64,000 nt of DNA from Oscillibacter valericigenes (GTDB lineage Bacteria > Bacillota > Clostridia > Oscillospirales > Oscillospiraceae), in assembly GCF_016902445.1 (NCBI RefSeq), contig NZ_JACSNX010000005.1, forward strand, positions 87,248-151,247, in the 5' to 3' direction. A program made the translations under genes and the position numbers. Positions 43,340 to 52,137 of this stretch are shown here, piece after piece. The first letter of the stretch is position 1, and each line of letters starts with the position of its first letter. The notes under the pieces were generated by a model that saw nothing but the letters and a program-made list of their open reading frames with translations, ran no database searches and was not told the DNA's origin.

Positions 43340-43438
43340 AAGAGTTGAACTGTCGAATCGCGGCGTTTTTTGCCGCCGCTTTGAAACGGATACGCTTCAC
43401 GATACATTCTATTATAACATAGATCACAGGAGTTTGAT

Positions 43439-44818
43439 ATGAAAACACGCCGCTTTTTCTCTCTTTTTTTCCTGCTGGTCCTGATGGCCAGCCTGGTCCT
43501 TACCCCTGCGTCCGCCGCGGACGAGGAAAGCGGCGTCACGCCCCCGGAGCTGCACTGTGAGGCGATGCTGCTGGTGGATGCCAACACCGGGCGGATGGTG
43601 TACGGCAAAAACGAGCATGAGCAGATGTACCCCGCCAGCCTTACCAAGATCATGACTGCCCTGCTGGTGCTGGAGGCAGTGGACAGCGGGCAGCTGTCCC
43701 TGGACCAGCAGATCACCGCCACGGAGAGCGCCATGGAGGGGCTTGCGGCGGACGGCAGCACTGCCGGCATCCAGGCCGGGGAGATCCTGACGGTGGAGCA
43801 GCTGCTGCAGTGCATGCTGATCGTCTCCGCCAACGAGGCGTGCAATATCCTGGCGGAGCAGGTCAGCGGCAGCGTGGATGCCTTCGTGGATGCCATGAAT
43901 GCCAAGGCAGAAGCTCTGGGGTGTGAGGGCACTCACTTTGTCAATGCCACCGGTCTCCATGACAGCCAGCACTATACCACCGCCTGGGACCTGTATCTCA
44001 TCACCAAGGAGGCCATGAAGCATGAGGACTTCATGCGGATCTGCGACACCGCCCGGGCCACCATCCCCGCAACCAACCTCAGCGAGGAGCGGAACCTGTA
44101 CACCACCAACTATCTCATTGATACATGGCGCTCCCTGGGCTATATCTACTCCAATGCTCACGGCATCAAGACCGGCTCCACCGACGAGGCGGGCCATTGT
44201 CTGGTGTCCTCCGCCACCGAGGGCAGCCTGTCCTTCATCAGCGTGGCGCTGGGCGGTCCCCGGGAGACGCTGGCGGACGGCGAGATCCGCACCTACAGCT
44301 TTTTCGATACCCGCGAGATGTTCAAATGGGCCTTCCAGAACTTCTCCTATCAGACGGTGCTGGAGGAGACGGAGCTGGTGAAGGAGGTCAGCGTGGCGCT
44401 GTCCAAGGTGGATCACGTGTCGGTCCACCCGGCATCGGATGTGGAGGTGCTGCTGCCCAACGGCACGGATCCCGCCTCTCTGAAGCGGACGCTGGACCTG
44501 GAGAGCCCCCTGGACGCCCCGATCACAGAGGGGCAGGTGCTGGGCACCCTCACCCTCTCTCTGAACGACGAGGTAGTGGCCACAGTGGATCTGCTGGCCT
44601 CCCATGACGTGGAGGCCTCCGGCCTGCTGGTGTTCGGCCGGAACGTGCAGAACTTCTTCAGCTCCACCGCCGTGAAGGTGGTCGGCATCGTGCTGCTGGT
44701 GCTGGCGGCGGCACTGGTGCTCTGGAAGCTGACGGTGGGCCGCCGGCGCTACCGTTACGGCCGCAGCGTCACCCGCCGCAGCGGCGGAGGCGGCTATCGG
44801 GGCCGGAGACGGAGATAA
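43439..44818 (+). CDS. D-alanyl-D-alanine carboxypeptidase (DacF/DacB-type)
   Basis: 459 residues. Signal peptide with cleavage after ASA (near 29). Penicillin-binding SxxK SLTK near 65, SxN SAN near 130, and KTG near 245, then a C-terminal beta domain and a membrane anchor (VVGIVLLVLAAALVLWKL). Trims peptidoglycan pentapeptides; in spore-formers the class includes spore-cortex DacB and DacF. The short tail RRRYRYGRSVTRRSGGGGYR is Arg-rich. Terminator directly after. Confidence 0.92.
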   Translation: MKTRRFFSLFFLLVLMASLVLTPASAADEESGVTPPELHCEAMLLVDANTGRMVYGKNEHEQMYPASLTKIMTALLVLEAVDSGQLSLDQQITATESAMEGLAADGSTAGIQAGEILTVEQLLQCMLIVSANEACNILAEQVSGSVDAFVDAMNAKAEALGCEGTHFVNATGLHDSQHYTTAWDLYLITKEAMKHEDFMRICDTARATIPATNLSEERNLYTTNYLIDTWRSLGYIYSNAHGIKTGSTDEAGHCLVSSATEGSLSFISVALGGPRETLADGEIRTYSFFDTREMFKWAFQNFSYQTVLEETELVKEVSVALSKVDHVSVHPASDVEVLLPNGTDPASLKRTLDLESPLDAPITEGQVLGTLTLSLNDEVVATVDLLASHDVEASGLLVFGRNVQNFFSSTAVKVVGIVLLVLAAALVLWKLTVGRRRYRYGRSVTRRSGGGGYRGRRRR

Positions 44819-44825
44819 GGCAAGC

Positions 44826-44854
44826 AAGGACCTGGGGCGCTGCCCCAGGTCCTT
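44826..44854 (+). terminator. Terminator of the carboxypeptidase gene
   Basis: AAGGACCTGGGGC/GCCCCAGGTCCTT stem, then TTGTTTG. Confidence 0.8.
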
Positions 44855-44880
44855 GTTTGCAGATAAGAGTTTGGAACGAG

Positions 44881-44961
44881 GAGATAGGAGCTGCGGTGTT
44901 CCGCCGCCGGCGGAACGATTTCAATTCGTCCGGCTCCGCCGGACACCACAACTCCTATCTC
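44881..44961. repeat. 81-base REP-like palindromic element
   Basis: Outer arms GAGATAGGAG and CTCCTATCTC; inner stems GTTCCGCCG/CGGCGGAAC and CCGGCTCCGCCGG. Such hairpin blocks are extragenic repeats in GC-rich clostridia. A related layout is at about 63500-63640. Confidence 0.55.
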
Positions 44962-44982
44962 ATATCTCATATCTTTTATCTC

Positions 44983-45030
44983 TGTAAAAAGAGGGAACAG
45001 GGGCGCTTGCCCCTGTTTCCTCTTTTTACA
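44983..45030 (-). terminator. Terminator overlapping the nitroreductase stop
   Basis: TGTAAAAAGAGGGAACAGGG pairs with CCCTGTTTCCTCTTTTTACA, about 22 bp around GCTT, with T-rich sides for minus-strand termination. Confidence 0.75.
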
Positions 45031-45538
45031 GGTATTTCACCAGCTCCTCCATGGGCTTGCGGTCTGCGTGCAGGCGGGAGGGATGGGCCCCCTCCGCCGG
45101 GTAGCCCAGGGGCAGCAGGGCGATGGGCACCAGGCCTTCCAGCTCCGGGAAGGCGGCGCGGAGCTTCTCCGGCTCAAACATCCCCACATAGGTGGTGCCA
45201 AGTCCCAGGTCCGCGGCCTGGAGCATCATCTGGGTGGCGGCGATGGCAGCGTCGATCTCGCCGTGGTCCTTTCCGTCGGTCTCCCGCTTCCAGGAAACGG
45301 CGGGATCATAGGCCACAACCAGCATCACAGGCGGGTGGAAGTGGGCGCCGGTGCAGCCGTCCACCTTCTCCAGGGCCTCGGGACTCTGGAGCACGAGGAT
45401 CCGCTGGGGCTGAAAGTTGTGGGCGGTGGGGGCGTTGCGGCCGCTCTCCAGCACGGCGGACAGCTTCTCCGCCTCCACGGGGCGGTCGCTGAATTTCCGC
45501 AGAGAGTACCGCTCCGCGGCGAGCTTTGCAAAATCCAT
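45026..45538 (-). CDS. Nitroreductase family protein
   Basis: 170 residues. MDFAKLAAERYSLRKFSDRP, AVLESGRNAPTAHNFQPQRI and the later AADLGLGTTYVGMFEPEKLR: FMN-dependent nitroreductase fold. Reduces nitro or quinone compounds with NAD(P)H. ATG 45538 has AAAGGAAG upstream. It is short for the family, but the N- and C-terminal FMN-binding segments are both there. Confidence 0.88.
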   Translation of the reverse strand: MDFAKLAAERYSLRKFSDRPVEAEKLSAVLESGRNAPTAHNFQPQRILVLQSPEALEKVDGCTGAHFHPPVMLVVAYDPAVSWKRETDGKDHGEIDAAIAATQMMLQAADLGLGTTYVGMFEPEKLRAAFPELEGLVPIALLPLGYPAEGAHPSRLHADRKPMEELVKYL

Positions 45539-45609
45539 GGGGATGCTTCCTTTCTGATGTAGAGATATCTGGATTCTAGCACATCCCCGCGGCCGCCGCA
45601 ACTGTTTTC

Positions 45610-46155
45610 TCATGTCCGCCGATCCGGCGTCCAGCCGCTGCGGAGGACCTCGTCGCAGATGTCCCGGCAGCGGGTGTCATAAAACTCAACGAATTTCAGG
45701 GAGTAGATGTCCGAGACGATATAGCGGTCCCGGCCCTCCTGGTAGATGGTCATGTAGTCATTGCCCACGTCGTACAGGATGCCCTCCCAGGAGGTGGTGT
45801 TCTGGGTGCCCACCAGGAAGGTGGCCACCACGTAGTTGCCCACATATTTCTGCAGCATGGCCTTCAGAGAGCCCCGGTAGGCCTCCTCCGTGGAAATGGG
45901 GTCTGTGACGACTTCACTGGGCAGGCCGTTCCGCAGATCCAAGGAGCCCAGCTGCTGAGGCCCCCGCTCTTCCGCGGTGGTCAGCCGGTCCATGGGCCGC
46001 CCGGCGCCGGTGACAGAGCGGCCGGGCGCCGGCAGAGCGGCAGATTCCCCCGTCAGGGGGGCGATCTCACCGGACCAGTCCACGGGGCCGGGCGCGGCCG
46101 GGACCGCAGGCGGTGTCATGGCCCGGCCATTGTACGAATTTTGATAGTGTGCCAT
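45610..46155 (-). CDS. gerQ: GerQ-family spore coat protein
   Basis: 181 residues. N-terminal half is low-complexity and Pro/Ala-rich; C-terminal half (YRGSLKAMLQKYVGNYVVAT, GTQNTTSWEGILYDVGNDYM, RYIVSDIYSLKFVEF) matches the GerQ domain. GerQ is cross-linked in the coat and needed to localise CwlJ in Bacillus. The upstream gene is a CwlJ-type hydrolase, supporting the call. ATG 46155 has GAGG eight bases upstream. Confidence 0.82.
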   Translation of the reverse strand: MAHYQNSYNGRAMTPPAVPAAPGPVDWSGEIAPLTGESAALPAPGRSVTGAGRPMDRLTTAEERGPQQLGSLDLRNGLPSEVVTDPISTEEAYRGSLKAMLQKYVGNYVVATFLVGTQNTTSWEGILYDVGNDYMTIYQEGRDRYIVSDIYSLKFVEFYDTRCRDICDEVLRSGWTPDRRT

Positions 46156-46167
46156 ATCCAACACCTC

Positions 46168-46608
46168 TCAAGTCTGATAATACGCATCGGTTGGGTTATA
46201 GAAACAGTGGTCGCCGATCCGGGTCTGCCAGTATCCCACCTCCGAGGGGAAGAAGGACCGACAGGTGGGGCCGAAGGGGTTGTAAAACCATAGGGATTCC
46301 GCCACATCCGGCAGCCGGTTGCCCGCGATGGCCCAGTCGGCGATGTCATAGTGGATCTGTTCCGGTCTCATGTTGTAGATGTTCTGGGGGTTGTAGGCGC
46401 CGCCCTCCGTCTCGCTGGCGCAGACGAACTGATAGGGCTGGAAGATGATGTTGCGGATGCTGCCCTGCCCGACCCGGGCGTACTCCCCGCCTTTGGCGTG
46501 GACCCGGTTCATCACCACGCCGGCCACCGCTTTCATGCCGTTCTCTCCCTCTCCGCCCGCCTCGCACTGGATCAGGCGCGCCAGCAGCTCCCGGTCGGAA
46601 TATGCCAT
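46168..46608 (-). CDS. cwlJ: Spore cortex-lytic hydrolase, CwlJ/SleB type
   Basis: 146 residues. ELLARLIQCEAGGEGENGMK (catalytic Glu), AVAGVVMNRVHAKGGEY and TLWFYNP-like SLWFYNPFGPTCRSF: the Hydrolase_2 domain. No signal peptide or SleB N-terminal binding domain, so it resembles CwlJ rather than SleB. The stop is a few bases before gerQ, the classic cwlJ-gerQ pair. Confidence 0.88.
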   Translation of the reverse strand: MAYSDRELLARLIQCEAGGEGENGMKAVAGVVMNRVHAKGGEYARVGQGSIRNIIFQPYQFVCASETEGGAYNPQNIYNMRPEQIHYDIADWAIAGNRLPDVAESLWFYNPFGPTCRSFFPSEVGYWQTRIGDHCFYNPTDAYYQT

Positions 46609-46748
46609 TGCTCGATCACTCCTTGGTCGGGGCCTGCCATACGTACCAAACGCCGGTCAGGGCGTTTCACCATCAGGGTATGCGAAAGCGCCGCCGCTGG
46701 TGCCAGCGGCGGCGCGTGACGGCGCTGTGGGCGCGGGCGGCCGGTCCG

Positions 46749-47117
46749 TCACCCGGCGTCCCGCAGTTTTTGAAGGGCCGCCTCCTGCGTGGAGACGAAG
46801 AAGAAGTCCCGGCCCCGGTTGGACTCCCGGATAAAGTCCTGCAGCGGCTTGCTGGTGTATCCGGTATAGTCGCCGTAGATGGCCGCTTTGAACCGGTAGT
46901 TGATGAACTTCTGCAGGATCTCCCCCGCAACGCCGGTGCTGAGGATAAAGAAATCCCCGCACAGTACCTCTTTGTCGATGGCCAGCCGGGAGATCCCCGT
47001 CTCATACCGGATGGACATGGCCAGGTCCAGGGCGGAGGACGCGTCCCGGATCTGCGCCGCGCCGCCGGAGATCACGGCGATGCGCGTCCCGTCCCGTTCC
47101 ACGATCTCATAGGGCAT
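46749..47117 (-). CDS. DUF4180 domain-containing protein
   Basis: 122 residues. LAIDKEVLCGDFFILSTGVA, GEILQKFINYRFKAAIYGDY and SNRGRDFFFVSTQEAALQKL are the DUF4180 core. No known function. ATG 47117 has GGAGGTGATCC upstream. Stands alone. Confidence 0.85.
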   Translation of the reverse strand: MPYEIVERDGTRIAVISGGAAQIRDASSALDLAMSIRYETGISRLAIDKEVLCGDFFILSTGVAGEILQKFINYRFKAAIYGDYTGYTSKPLQDFIRESNRGRDFFFVSTQEAALQKLRDAG

Positions 47118-47183
47118 TGGATCACCTCCTGTTCTGATCAGATCTTGGCAGCACCTCTTCCGGACAGAGGTGTTGCCCTTCAT

Positions 47184-47234
47184 GCGATGCGTCCGCATCG
47201 CAAAACGGCGGCAGCGAAGCCGCTGCCGCCCGTT
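47184..47234 (-). terminator. Terminator of glycosyltransferase gene
   Basis: GCGATGCG/CGCATCGC and AACGG-CGGCAGCG/CGCTGCCG-CCGTT stems in series. Confidence 0.65.
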
Positions 47235-47247
47235 GTGTGTTCTGTGT

Positions 47248-48387
47248 TTACGCCCGGGTCCCCCGCTGCTCGGCGATGGCCTGGCGGAACATCTCCTCCG
47301 TCCTGCGGATGGACTCCGCCAGGGAGTACTGCTTGGCGTGCTCGGCATAGCGGCGCTCCATCTCCTGCCGCTCCGCCGGGTGCTCGATCCACCAGTCGAT
47401 CCGCTCCGCCAGGGCGTCCGTATCCCCGGCGGGGAACAGGCTCCGCCCGTCCAGGGCGAACTGGGGGGTGGCGGACCGGGGGGAATCGGCGATCACCGGC
47501 ACCAGGCCGCAGGCGAAGGCCTCCATGCAGCTCATGGCCTCGATCTCCGCGTCGGAGGTATGGACGTACAGGTCCGCCATGTGGAGGATCTCCAGCAGGC
47601 GGGCGGGCTCGTAGAAGCTCATGACGATGGGGTTGGGGAGCTTCTCCGCCAGACGCCGGTACTTCTTCTCCAGGGGCCCCTTCCCCGCCAGGATCACCTG
47701 GATCTCCTGGGCGTGGCGGGACTTGGCGCAGGCCTCGATCAGCTCGTCCTGGCGTTTTTCCCCGGCATAGCGGCCCACCATCAGCACGTTGAAGAACCCC
47801 TGCATCCAGGGCTCCTTCTCCTGCTTGCCGTAGGTGTACTCCGGGCTGATGCCGTTGGAGATCACGTGGAGCTGGGCGGTGTACCCGTGGGAGCGCAGCT
47901 GGTCCGCGATCATGTTGCTGGGGCAGTGGATGTGGGTGAAGCGGTTGAAGAACGTATCCCGGAACCGGTTGTACACAAAGTCGTTGACCCGCCTGCTGTT
48001 GCCCAGGTGCAGGGTGAAGGTGATGTTCTCCGGCTGGCAGTGGAAGGCCGCCGTGTGGGGGATGCCCAGCTTCTCCACATGCTTCAGGCCCATGATGCCC
48101 AGGGGCGAGGGCATCATGAAGTGCACCACGTCCGCCCAGGCCGCCGCCTTTTCAAAGACGTGCTTGTTGGGAATGGCCAGCCGCATGCCCTGGCTGGTGA
48201 TGAGATGCTCCACCACCGGGAAAAACTTCATCTGCCGCACGGCGTATTTGTAGTCAGCGGGCTTGCCGGTGGCGATGACCCGCACCTCGTTGCCGCTGGC
48301 CTTCAGGGCCTGGGCAAAGCGCCGCGCGCTGATGGTGGTGCCGTTGTTGGCGTCGTCAAACTGGTCGATGACCAAAACGATCTTCAT
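47248..48387 (-). CDS. GT4-family glycosyltransferase
   Basis: 379 residues. VLVIDQFDDANNGTTISARR (N-terminal Rossmann), HFMMPSPLGIMGLKH, then VGRYAGEKRQDELIEACA and HTSDAEIEAMSCMEAFACGL with the E-x7-E donor-binding pair. Transfers a sugar from a nucleotide-sugar donor; acceptor unknown, possibly a glycolipid. No neighbours in the same pathway. Confidence 0.9.
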   Translation of the reverse strand: MKIVLVIDQFDDANNGTTISARRFAQALKASGNEVRVIATGKPADYKYAVRQMKFFPVVEHLITSQGMRLAIPNKHVFEKAAAWADVVHFMMPSPLGIMGLKHVEKLGIPHTAAFHCQPENITFTLHLGNSRRVNDFVYNRFRDTFFNRFTHIHCPSNMIADQLRSHGYTAQLHVISNGISPEYTYGKQEKEPWMQGFFNVLMVGRYAGEKRQDELIEACAKSRHAQEIQVILAGKGPLEKKYRRLAEKLPNPIVMSFYEPARLLEILHMADLYVHTSDAEIEAMSCMEAFACGLVPVIADSPRSATPQFALDGRSLFPAGDTDALAERIDWWIEHPAERQEMERRYAEHAKQYSLAESIRRTEEMFRQAIAEQRGTRA

Positions 48388-48538
48388 AAACGTCTGAACC
48401 GTCTTTCTTTGGTTTGGCGGCAGCTTTCCCCGGCTGCCGGCGATTTATTAGTGTACCATGTTTTTTCCGGCTTGTCCAGGGATTTTCTGTCCCCCTGCCG
48501 GCGGCGGACGCGTTCCTGAACGATTCCGAAACGAAACC

Positions 48539-48566
48539 GCGCCGCACGGCATTTGCCGTGCGGCGC
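48539..48566 (-). terminator. Terminator of the TSCPD gene
   Basis: GCGCCGCACGGCA/TGCCGTGCGGCGC, 13 bp perfect, 2-base loop. Confidence 0.75.
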
Positions 48567-48574
48567 ACAAACTC

Positions 48575-48835
48575 TCACTGCTTCTGCTGGTTCAGCCAGG
48601 CCTCCAGCCCGCAGGCCAGCTGATCCGGGCAGGAGGTGCTCTTGGCACCGCAGCGGATGCCCTTCAGACGGTGGACCGCCTCCTCCGCAGTCATGCCAAC
48701 CACCAGGGCAGAGATCCCCTGGAGGTTGCCGCTGCAGCCGCCCAGTGCCTCCATCTTCTGAATGACGCCCTGGTCATCCAGCTCTACACGCATCTCCCGG
48801 GAGCAGACGCCCTGGGGCCGAAATGTATACGTCAT
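48575..48835 (-). CDS. TSCPD-domain protein
   Basis: 86 residues. VCSREMRVELDDQGVIQKME, GGCSGNLQGISALVVGMTAE, KGIRCGAKSTSCPDQLACGL: the TSCPD domain of the TIGR03905 type, related to ribonucleotide reductase C-terminal modules. Cysteines suggest metal binding. Function unknown. Confidence 0.86.
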   Translation of the reverse strand: MTYTFRPQGVCSREMRVELDDQGVIQKMEALGGCSGNLQGISALVVGMTAEEAVHRLKGIRCGAKSTSCPDQLACGLEAWLNQQKQ

Positions 48836-48960
48836 GGTCTTTCTCTCCTTTTTTCCATGGGATTACGGGCTTAGCATACCACACCCCGCCGCAAATGACA
48901 AGGGGGATCCCTCCCGGCCGGGCGCCGGAGCCTGCCGTTTCAGGCCGGTGCATTTTCCTC

Positions 48961-49013
48961 TTGACAATATCGATATTCGATGATACTCTGTTCTCAGAAG
49001 AATATCGATATTC
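48961..49013 (+). promoter_or_regulatory. PadR-type promoter and twin palindromic operators
   Basis: TTGACA (48961-48966), 17-base spacer, TACTCT (48984-48989). AATATCGATATT lies in the spacer (48966-48977) and GAATATCGATATTC at 49000-49013. Both copies share AATATCGATATTCGA. Likely autorepression. Confidence 0.8.
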
Positions 49014-49035
49014 GAGTATGAGGAGGTGACGCCCT

Positions 49036-49362
49036 GTGGCCCGGGAGAAATTCCAGACCCTGACGGAGCAGATGTTCTACATCCTGCTATGCCTGCGGCA
49101 GGAACGGTGCGGTGCGGACGTGATGGCCTGGATCAGCGAGACCACGCATCAGCGGGTGGCGGTGGGGCCGGGGACCCTCTACAACCTGCTGGAGCAGTTT
49201 CTGCAGGCCGGGTACATCCGGGAGACGAAGGTGGAGGGCCGGAAGCGGAGATATGTCATCACTTCCGCCGGGCAGGATGCATTGGAGGCAGAGGTCCGGC
49301 GGCTGCGGACGCTGGCGGCGGATTATGAACGGCTGGCGGAGACGGAAGGAGGCGCCCTATGA
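49036..49362 (+). CDS. PadR-family transcriptional regulator
   Basis: 108 residues. TEQMFYILLCLRQERCGADV, VGPGTLYNLLEQFLQAGYIR and ETKVEGRKRRYVITSAGQDA form the PadR winged helix. GTG 49036 with AGGAGGTGA six bases before. Overlaps the DUF2812 gene by 4 bases, the usual PadR-DUF2812 pair. Confidence 0.93.
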   Translation: MAREKFQTLTEQMFYILLCLRQERCGADVMAWISETTHQRVAVGPGTLYNLLEQFLQAGYIRETKVEGRKRRYVITSAGQDALEAEVRRLRTLAADYERLAETEGGAL

Positions 49363-50765
49363 GGAACACGAAGCGGGAGTGGATGCCCCTGTACGGCTTT
49401 CTGGACCGGAAGCGGGTGACGGACCACCTGTCGGACATGGCCGCCGGGGGCTGGATGCTGGACCATCTGAGCAGCTGGTCCTGGCGATACCGGCGGACGG
49501 AGCCGAAGCGGCTCCGATTCGCCGTCACCTTCTTCGCCGGGGCCGGACGGTTCTCCCCCACCCCGGCGGAGGGGCTGGACACCTTCCAGGACTACTGCGC
49601 CCAGGCCGGGTGGCACACGGCGGCCAGCTTGGACCAGGTGCAGGTGTTTTACAACGAAGACCCCGACGCCGTGCCCATCGAGACAGACCCGGCGGCGGAG
49701 CTGGAGAACATCCGCCGGAGCGTTGGAAAGCCGATGGTCCGGAGCTATCTGGCACTGCTGCTGATCTGCCTGCTGGAAGTAGCGCAGCAGTGCTGGCAGC
49801 TCCTGCGGGACCCGGTGGACACCCTGGCCAACGCCAACGGTCTCCTGTCATACACGGCCTACCTGCCCCTGCTGGTGCTGATCTTGGCGAGCCTGGTCTC
49901 TTACCGCCGCTGGCTCCGAAGGGCCAGCGCCGCCGCCGAGGCGGGACTGCCCCTGCCGGACCTGCGGAGCGCCCGGGGGCTCAGCGTCCTGGTGATCGTC
50001 TGGTCGGTGCTGCTGATCGTGGGGGTGTTCGCCTCCCTCAGCCGGTCCGCCGGGATGGTGCTGCTGACCATGGGGATGCTGCTGTTTCTGGCCCTGACCT
50101 GTTTCTTGGCCGACACTGCCCGGAAATCGCTCCAGCACCTGCGGTGCCCGCCCTGGGCCAACGTGCTGGTGATGGCAGGGATCTGCGTTGCCATGTTCGT
50201 GGGCGGCATGGCGGGGCTGTTCGCCCTGGTGATGCACAATGCCGGCACCGGCTGGCTGGAGGACCGCCCGCCGGCGGAGACCTACACCTATCACGGCATG
50301 ACCTGGTCCGTCTACCACGACCCCATCCCCCTGCGGGTGGAGGATCTGGTGGAGGTGGACTACGACCGCTGGTCCACGGAGGCGGACGTGGACCGGTCTC
50401 CCCTGGCTGCCCACGGGGAGTACCGCCAGGACGCCCGTCTGGGTGATGGGGACCTGCCGGAGCTGCGCTATGAGATCGTCACGGTCCAAAATTCCTTCCT
50501 CTATGACCTGTGCAAATGGGACTTCATCCAGTGGGTGGAGCGGGACAATGATCAGCTGCCCGAGGAAGACTGGGACGTCTACCAGCCCGTGGACCCCGCC
50601 CCCTGGGGCGCGGAGGAAGTTCTGCAGCGATACCGCTCCGGAGAACCGGTAAACCAGTTCCTGCTGTGCTGGCCCGGCCGGATGGCAGAGGTCGATCTCC
50701 CCTGGGACTGGGACCTAACGGCTGGCCAGATGGCCCTCATCGGCGAAACGCTCCGGGAGGCGTGA
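49359..50765 (+). CDS. DUF2812 membrane protein
   Basis: 468 residues. N-terminal DUF2812 (LYGFLDRKRVTDHLSDMAAG, GWMLDHLSSWSWRYRRTEPK) followed by five or six membrane helices (SYLALLLICLLEVAQQ; LLVLILASLVSYRRW; VLLTMGMLLFLALTCFLA). A soluble C-terminal region follows. Controlled by PadR and probably a membrane stress or antimicrobial sensor, by family context. Confidence 0.87.
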   Translation: MRNTKREWMPLYGFLDRKRVTDHLSDMAAGGWMLDHLSSWSWRYRRTEPKRLRFAVTFFAGAGRFSPTPAEGLDTFQDYCAQAGWHTAASLDQVQVFYNEDPDAVPIETDPAAELENIRRSVGKPMVRSYLALLLICLLEVAQQCWQLLRDPVDTLANANGLLSYTAYLPLLVLILASLVSYRRWLRRASAAAEAGLPLPDLRSARGLSVLVIVWSVLLIVGVFASLSRSAGMVLLTMGMLLFLALTCFLADTARKSLQHLRCPPWANVLVMAGICVAMFVGGMAGLFALVMHNAGTGWLEDRPPAETYTYHGMTWSVYHDPIPLRVEDLVEVDYDRWSTEADVDRSPLAAHGEYRQDARLGDGDLPELRYEIVTVQNSFLYDLCKWDFIQWVERDNDQLPEEDWDVYQPVDPAPWGAEEVLQRYRSGEPVNQFLLCWPGRMAEVDLPWDWDLTAGQMALIGETLREA

Positions 50766-50794
50766 CCGGCACACGCTTCCGGCGAATACGCAAA

Positions 50795-50826
50795 AACAGC
50801 GCCCTCCCATACGGGAGGGCGCTGTT
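50795..50826. terminator. Terminator between DUF2812 gene and rplT
   Basis: AACAGCGCCCTCCC/GGGAGGGCGCTGTT, 14 bp, A5 on the minus side giving a T-run for rplT. Confidence 0.85.
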
Positions 50827-50847
50827 CAATACTTCGATCCGCTTGCC

Positions 50848-51198
50848 TTACGCCTTCTTGGCGATCTCGGTCAGCTGGGTGAAGGCGGCGGCGTCGTTGA
50901 CGGCCATCTCCGCCAGCATCTTCCGGTTGATCTCGATGCCGGCGACCTTCAGACCATGCATGAAGGTGGAGTAGTTCATGCCGTTCAGCTTGCAGGCGGC
51001 GGAGATACGGGTGATCCACAGGGAGCGGAAATCACGCTTCTTCAGCCGGCGGCCGGTGTAGGCATAGCTCAGGGACTTCATCACGGCCTGGTTGGCCACG
51101 CGGAAGTGCTTGGACTTGGAGCCCCAGTAGCCCTTCGCCATCTTCAGGATCTTATTTCTTCTCTTGCGCGTCATCATTGCGCCCTTAACTCTAGCCAT
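50848..51198 (-). CDS. rplT: 50S ribosomal protein L20
   Basis: 116 residues. [58 protein letters not shown]. Binds 23S rRNA and, in Firmicutes, its own operon leader as repressor. Third gene of infC-rpmI-rplT. Confidence 0.98.
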   Translation of the reverse strand: MARVKGAMMTRKRRNKILKMAKGYWGSKSKHFRVANQAVMKSLSYAYTGRRLKKRDFRSLWITRISAACKLNGMNYSTFMHGLKVAGIEINRKMLAEMAVNDAAAFTQLTEIAKKA

Positions 51199-51230
51199 TT
51201 GAAAAACCTCCTATTTGAACGTCTCGTGTC

Positions 51231-51428
51231 TTACTTGTAGGGGATCATCTTGCGGATCGCATCCACATTGGTGGTATCCGCATAGCCGCCGGCACGCAGA
51301 CGACGAGTGCGCTTGGTATCCTTCTTGGTCAGGATGTGGCTCTTGAACGCTTTGGCGCGCTTGACCTTTCCGGTCTTGGTCAGGTTGAATCTCTTCTTTG
51401 CACCACTGTGGGTCTTCAGCTTCGGCAT
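51231..51428 (-). CDS. rpmI: 50S ribosomal protein L35
   Basis: 65 residues. [40 protein letters not shown]: typical L35. Middle gene of the IF3 operon. Confidence 0.98.
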   Translation of the reverse strand: MPKLKTHSGAKKRFNLTKTGKVKRAKAFKSHILTKKDTKRTRRLRAGGYADTTNVDAIRKMIPYK

Positions 51429-51461
51429 AATGGTTGCTCCTTCCGTATCGTTGAAATCAGA

Positions 51462-51980
51462 TTACTTGCCGGATTTGGGGGAGAGGAAGATGGACATCAT
51501 CCGGCCCTCCAGCTTGGCGGGCTTATCCAGATTGGCGGTCTCGGCGCATTGTGCGGCAAAACGGTCCAGCAGGTCCCTGCCGATGTCGGTGTGGGCCATC
51601 TCCCGGCCGCGGAAGCGGACCGAGACCTTGACGCGGTTGCCGTCAGCGATGAACTTCTGTGCATTCTTGAGCTTCGTGTTGAAGTCCCCAATGTCAATGC
51701 CCGGAGACATGCGGATCTCTTTGATCTCCACCACGTGCTGGTTCTTTCTGGCCTCTTTTTCCCGCTTGCTCTGCTCGAACCGGAACTTGCCGTAGTTCAT
51801 CAGCTTGCAGACGGGGGGAGTGGCCTGCGGCGAGATCTTGACCAGGTCCAGGCCCTGTTCATCGGCGATCTTCAGAGCCTCCGCAGGGGCCATGATGCCG
51901 AGCTGCTCGCCCTCGGAACCGATCAGGCGGATCTCCTTGTCGCTGATCTCCTCATTCAGTTCATGCACTAGTTTACTAAT
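51462..51980 (-). CDS. infC: Translation initiation factor IF-3, ATT start
   Basis: 172 residues with ATT start. LNEEISDKEIRLIGSEGEQL, GIMAPAEALKIADEQGLDLV, PQATPPVCKLMNYGKFRFEQ and VRFRGREMAHTDIGRDLLDR. GGAGGT lies 9 bases before ATT 51978-51980, which encodes ISKLVHELNEE; a GTG at 51968 has no ribosome site. ATT starts in infC allow feedback by IF-3 and are conserved in distant bacteria. Confidence 0.94.
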   Translation of the reverse strand: MSKLVHELNEEISDKEIRLIGSEGEQLGIMAPAEALKIADEQGLDLVKISPQATPPVCKLMNYGKFRFEQSKREKEARKNQHVVEIKEIRMSPGIDIGDFNTKLKNAQKFIADGNRVKVSVRFRGREMAHTDIGRDLLDRFAAQCAETANLDKPAKLEGRMMSIFLSPKSGK

Positions 51981-51998
51981 GGTCGAAGCACCTCCATC

Positions 51999-52137
51999 TC
52001 AAAATCACAAAACGCGGATACCATGCAGGCATCCGCGCAACAACAAACCACCGGACGGTGGTCTGATCACAGCAGTGTTGACCTCTTTGCTGAGACGCTG
52101 GAGGTGAGGCGGATGCAGTCAGCCTTCTTTGTTTTGC
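51999..52137 (-). ncRNA. infC operon leader (L20-type) with attenuator
   Basis: About 140-base leader between the infC promoter (TTGACA 52167-52172, TATACT 52144-52149, 17-base spacer) and the ribosome site. On the minus strand a CGCGGAT...ATCCGCG stem followed by TTTTG (about 52005-52037) reads as an intrinsic attenuator, and CCACCGTCCGGTGG as a second stem. Firmicute infC leaders are controlled by L20; the match is by position and folding. Confidence 0.6.

Noticed and set aside
43309..43932. Long N-terminal extension of the ComEA-like protein
   Set aside because: It covers the start of the carboxypeptidase gene antisense and has no ribosome site; GTG 43308 has one.
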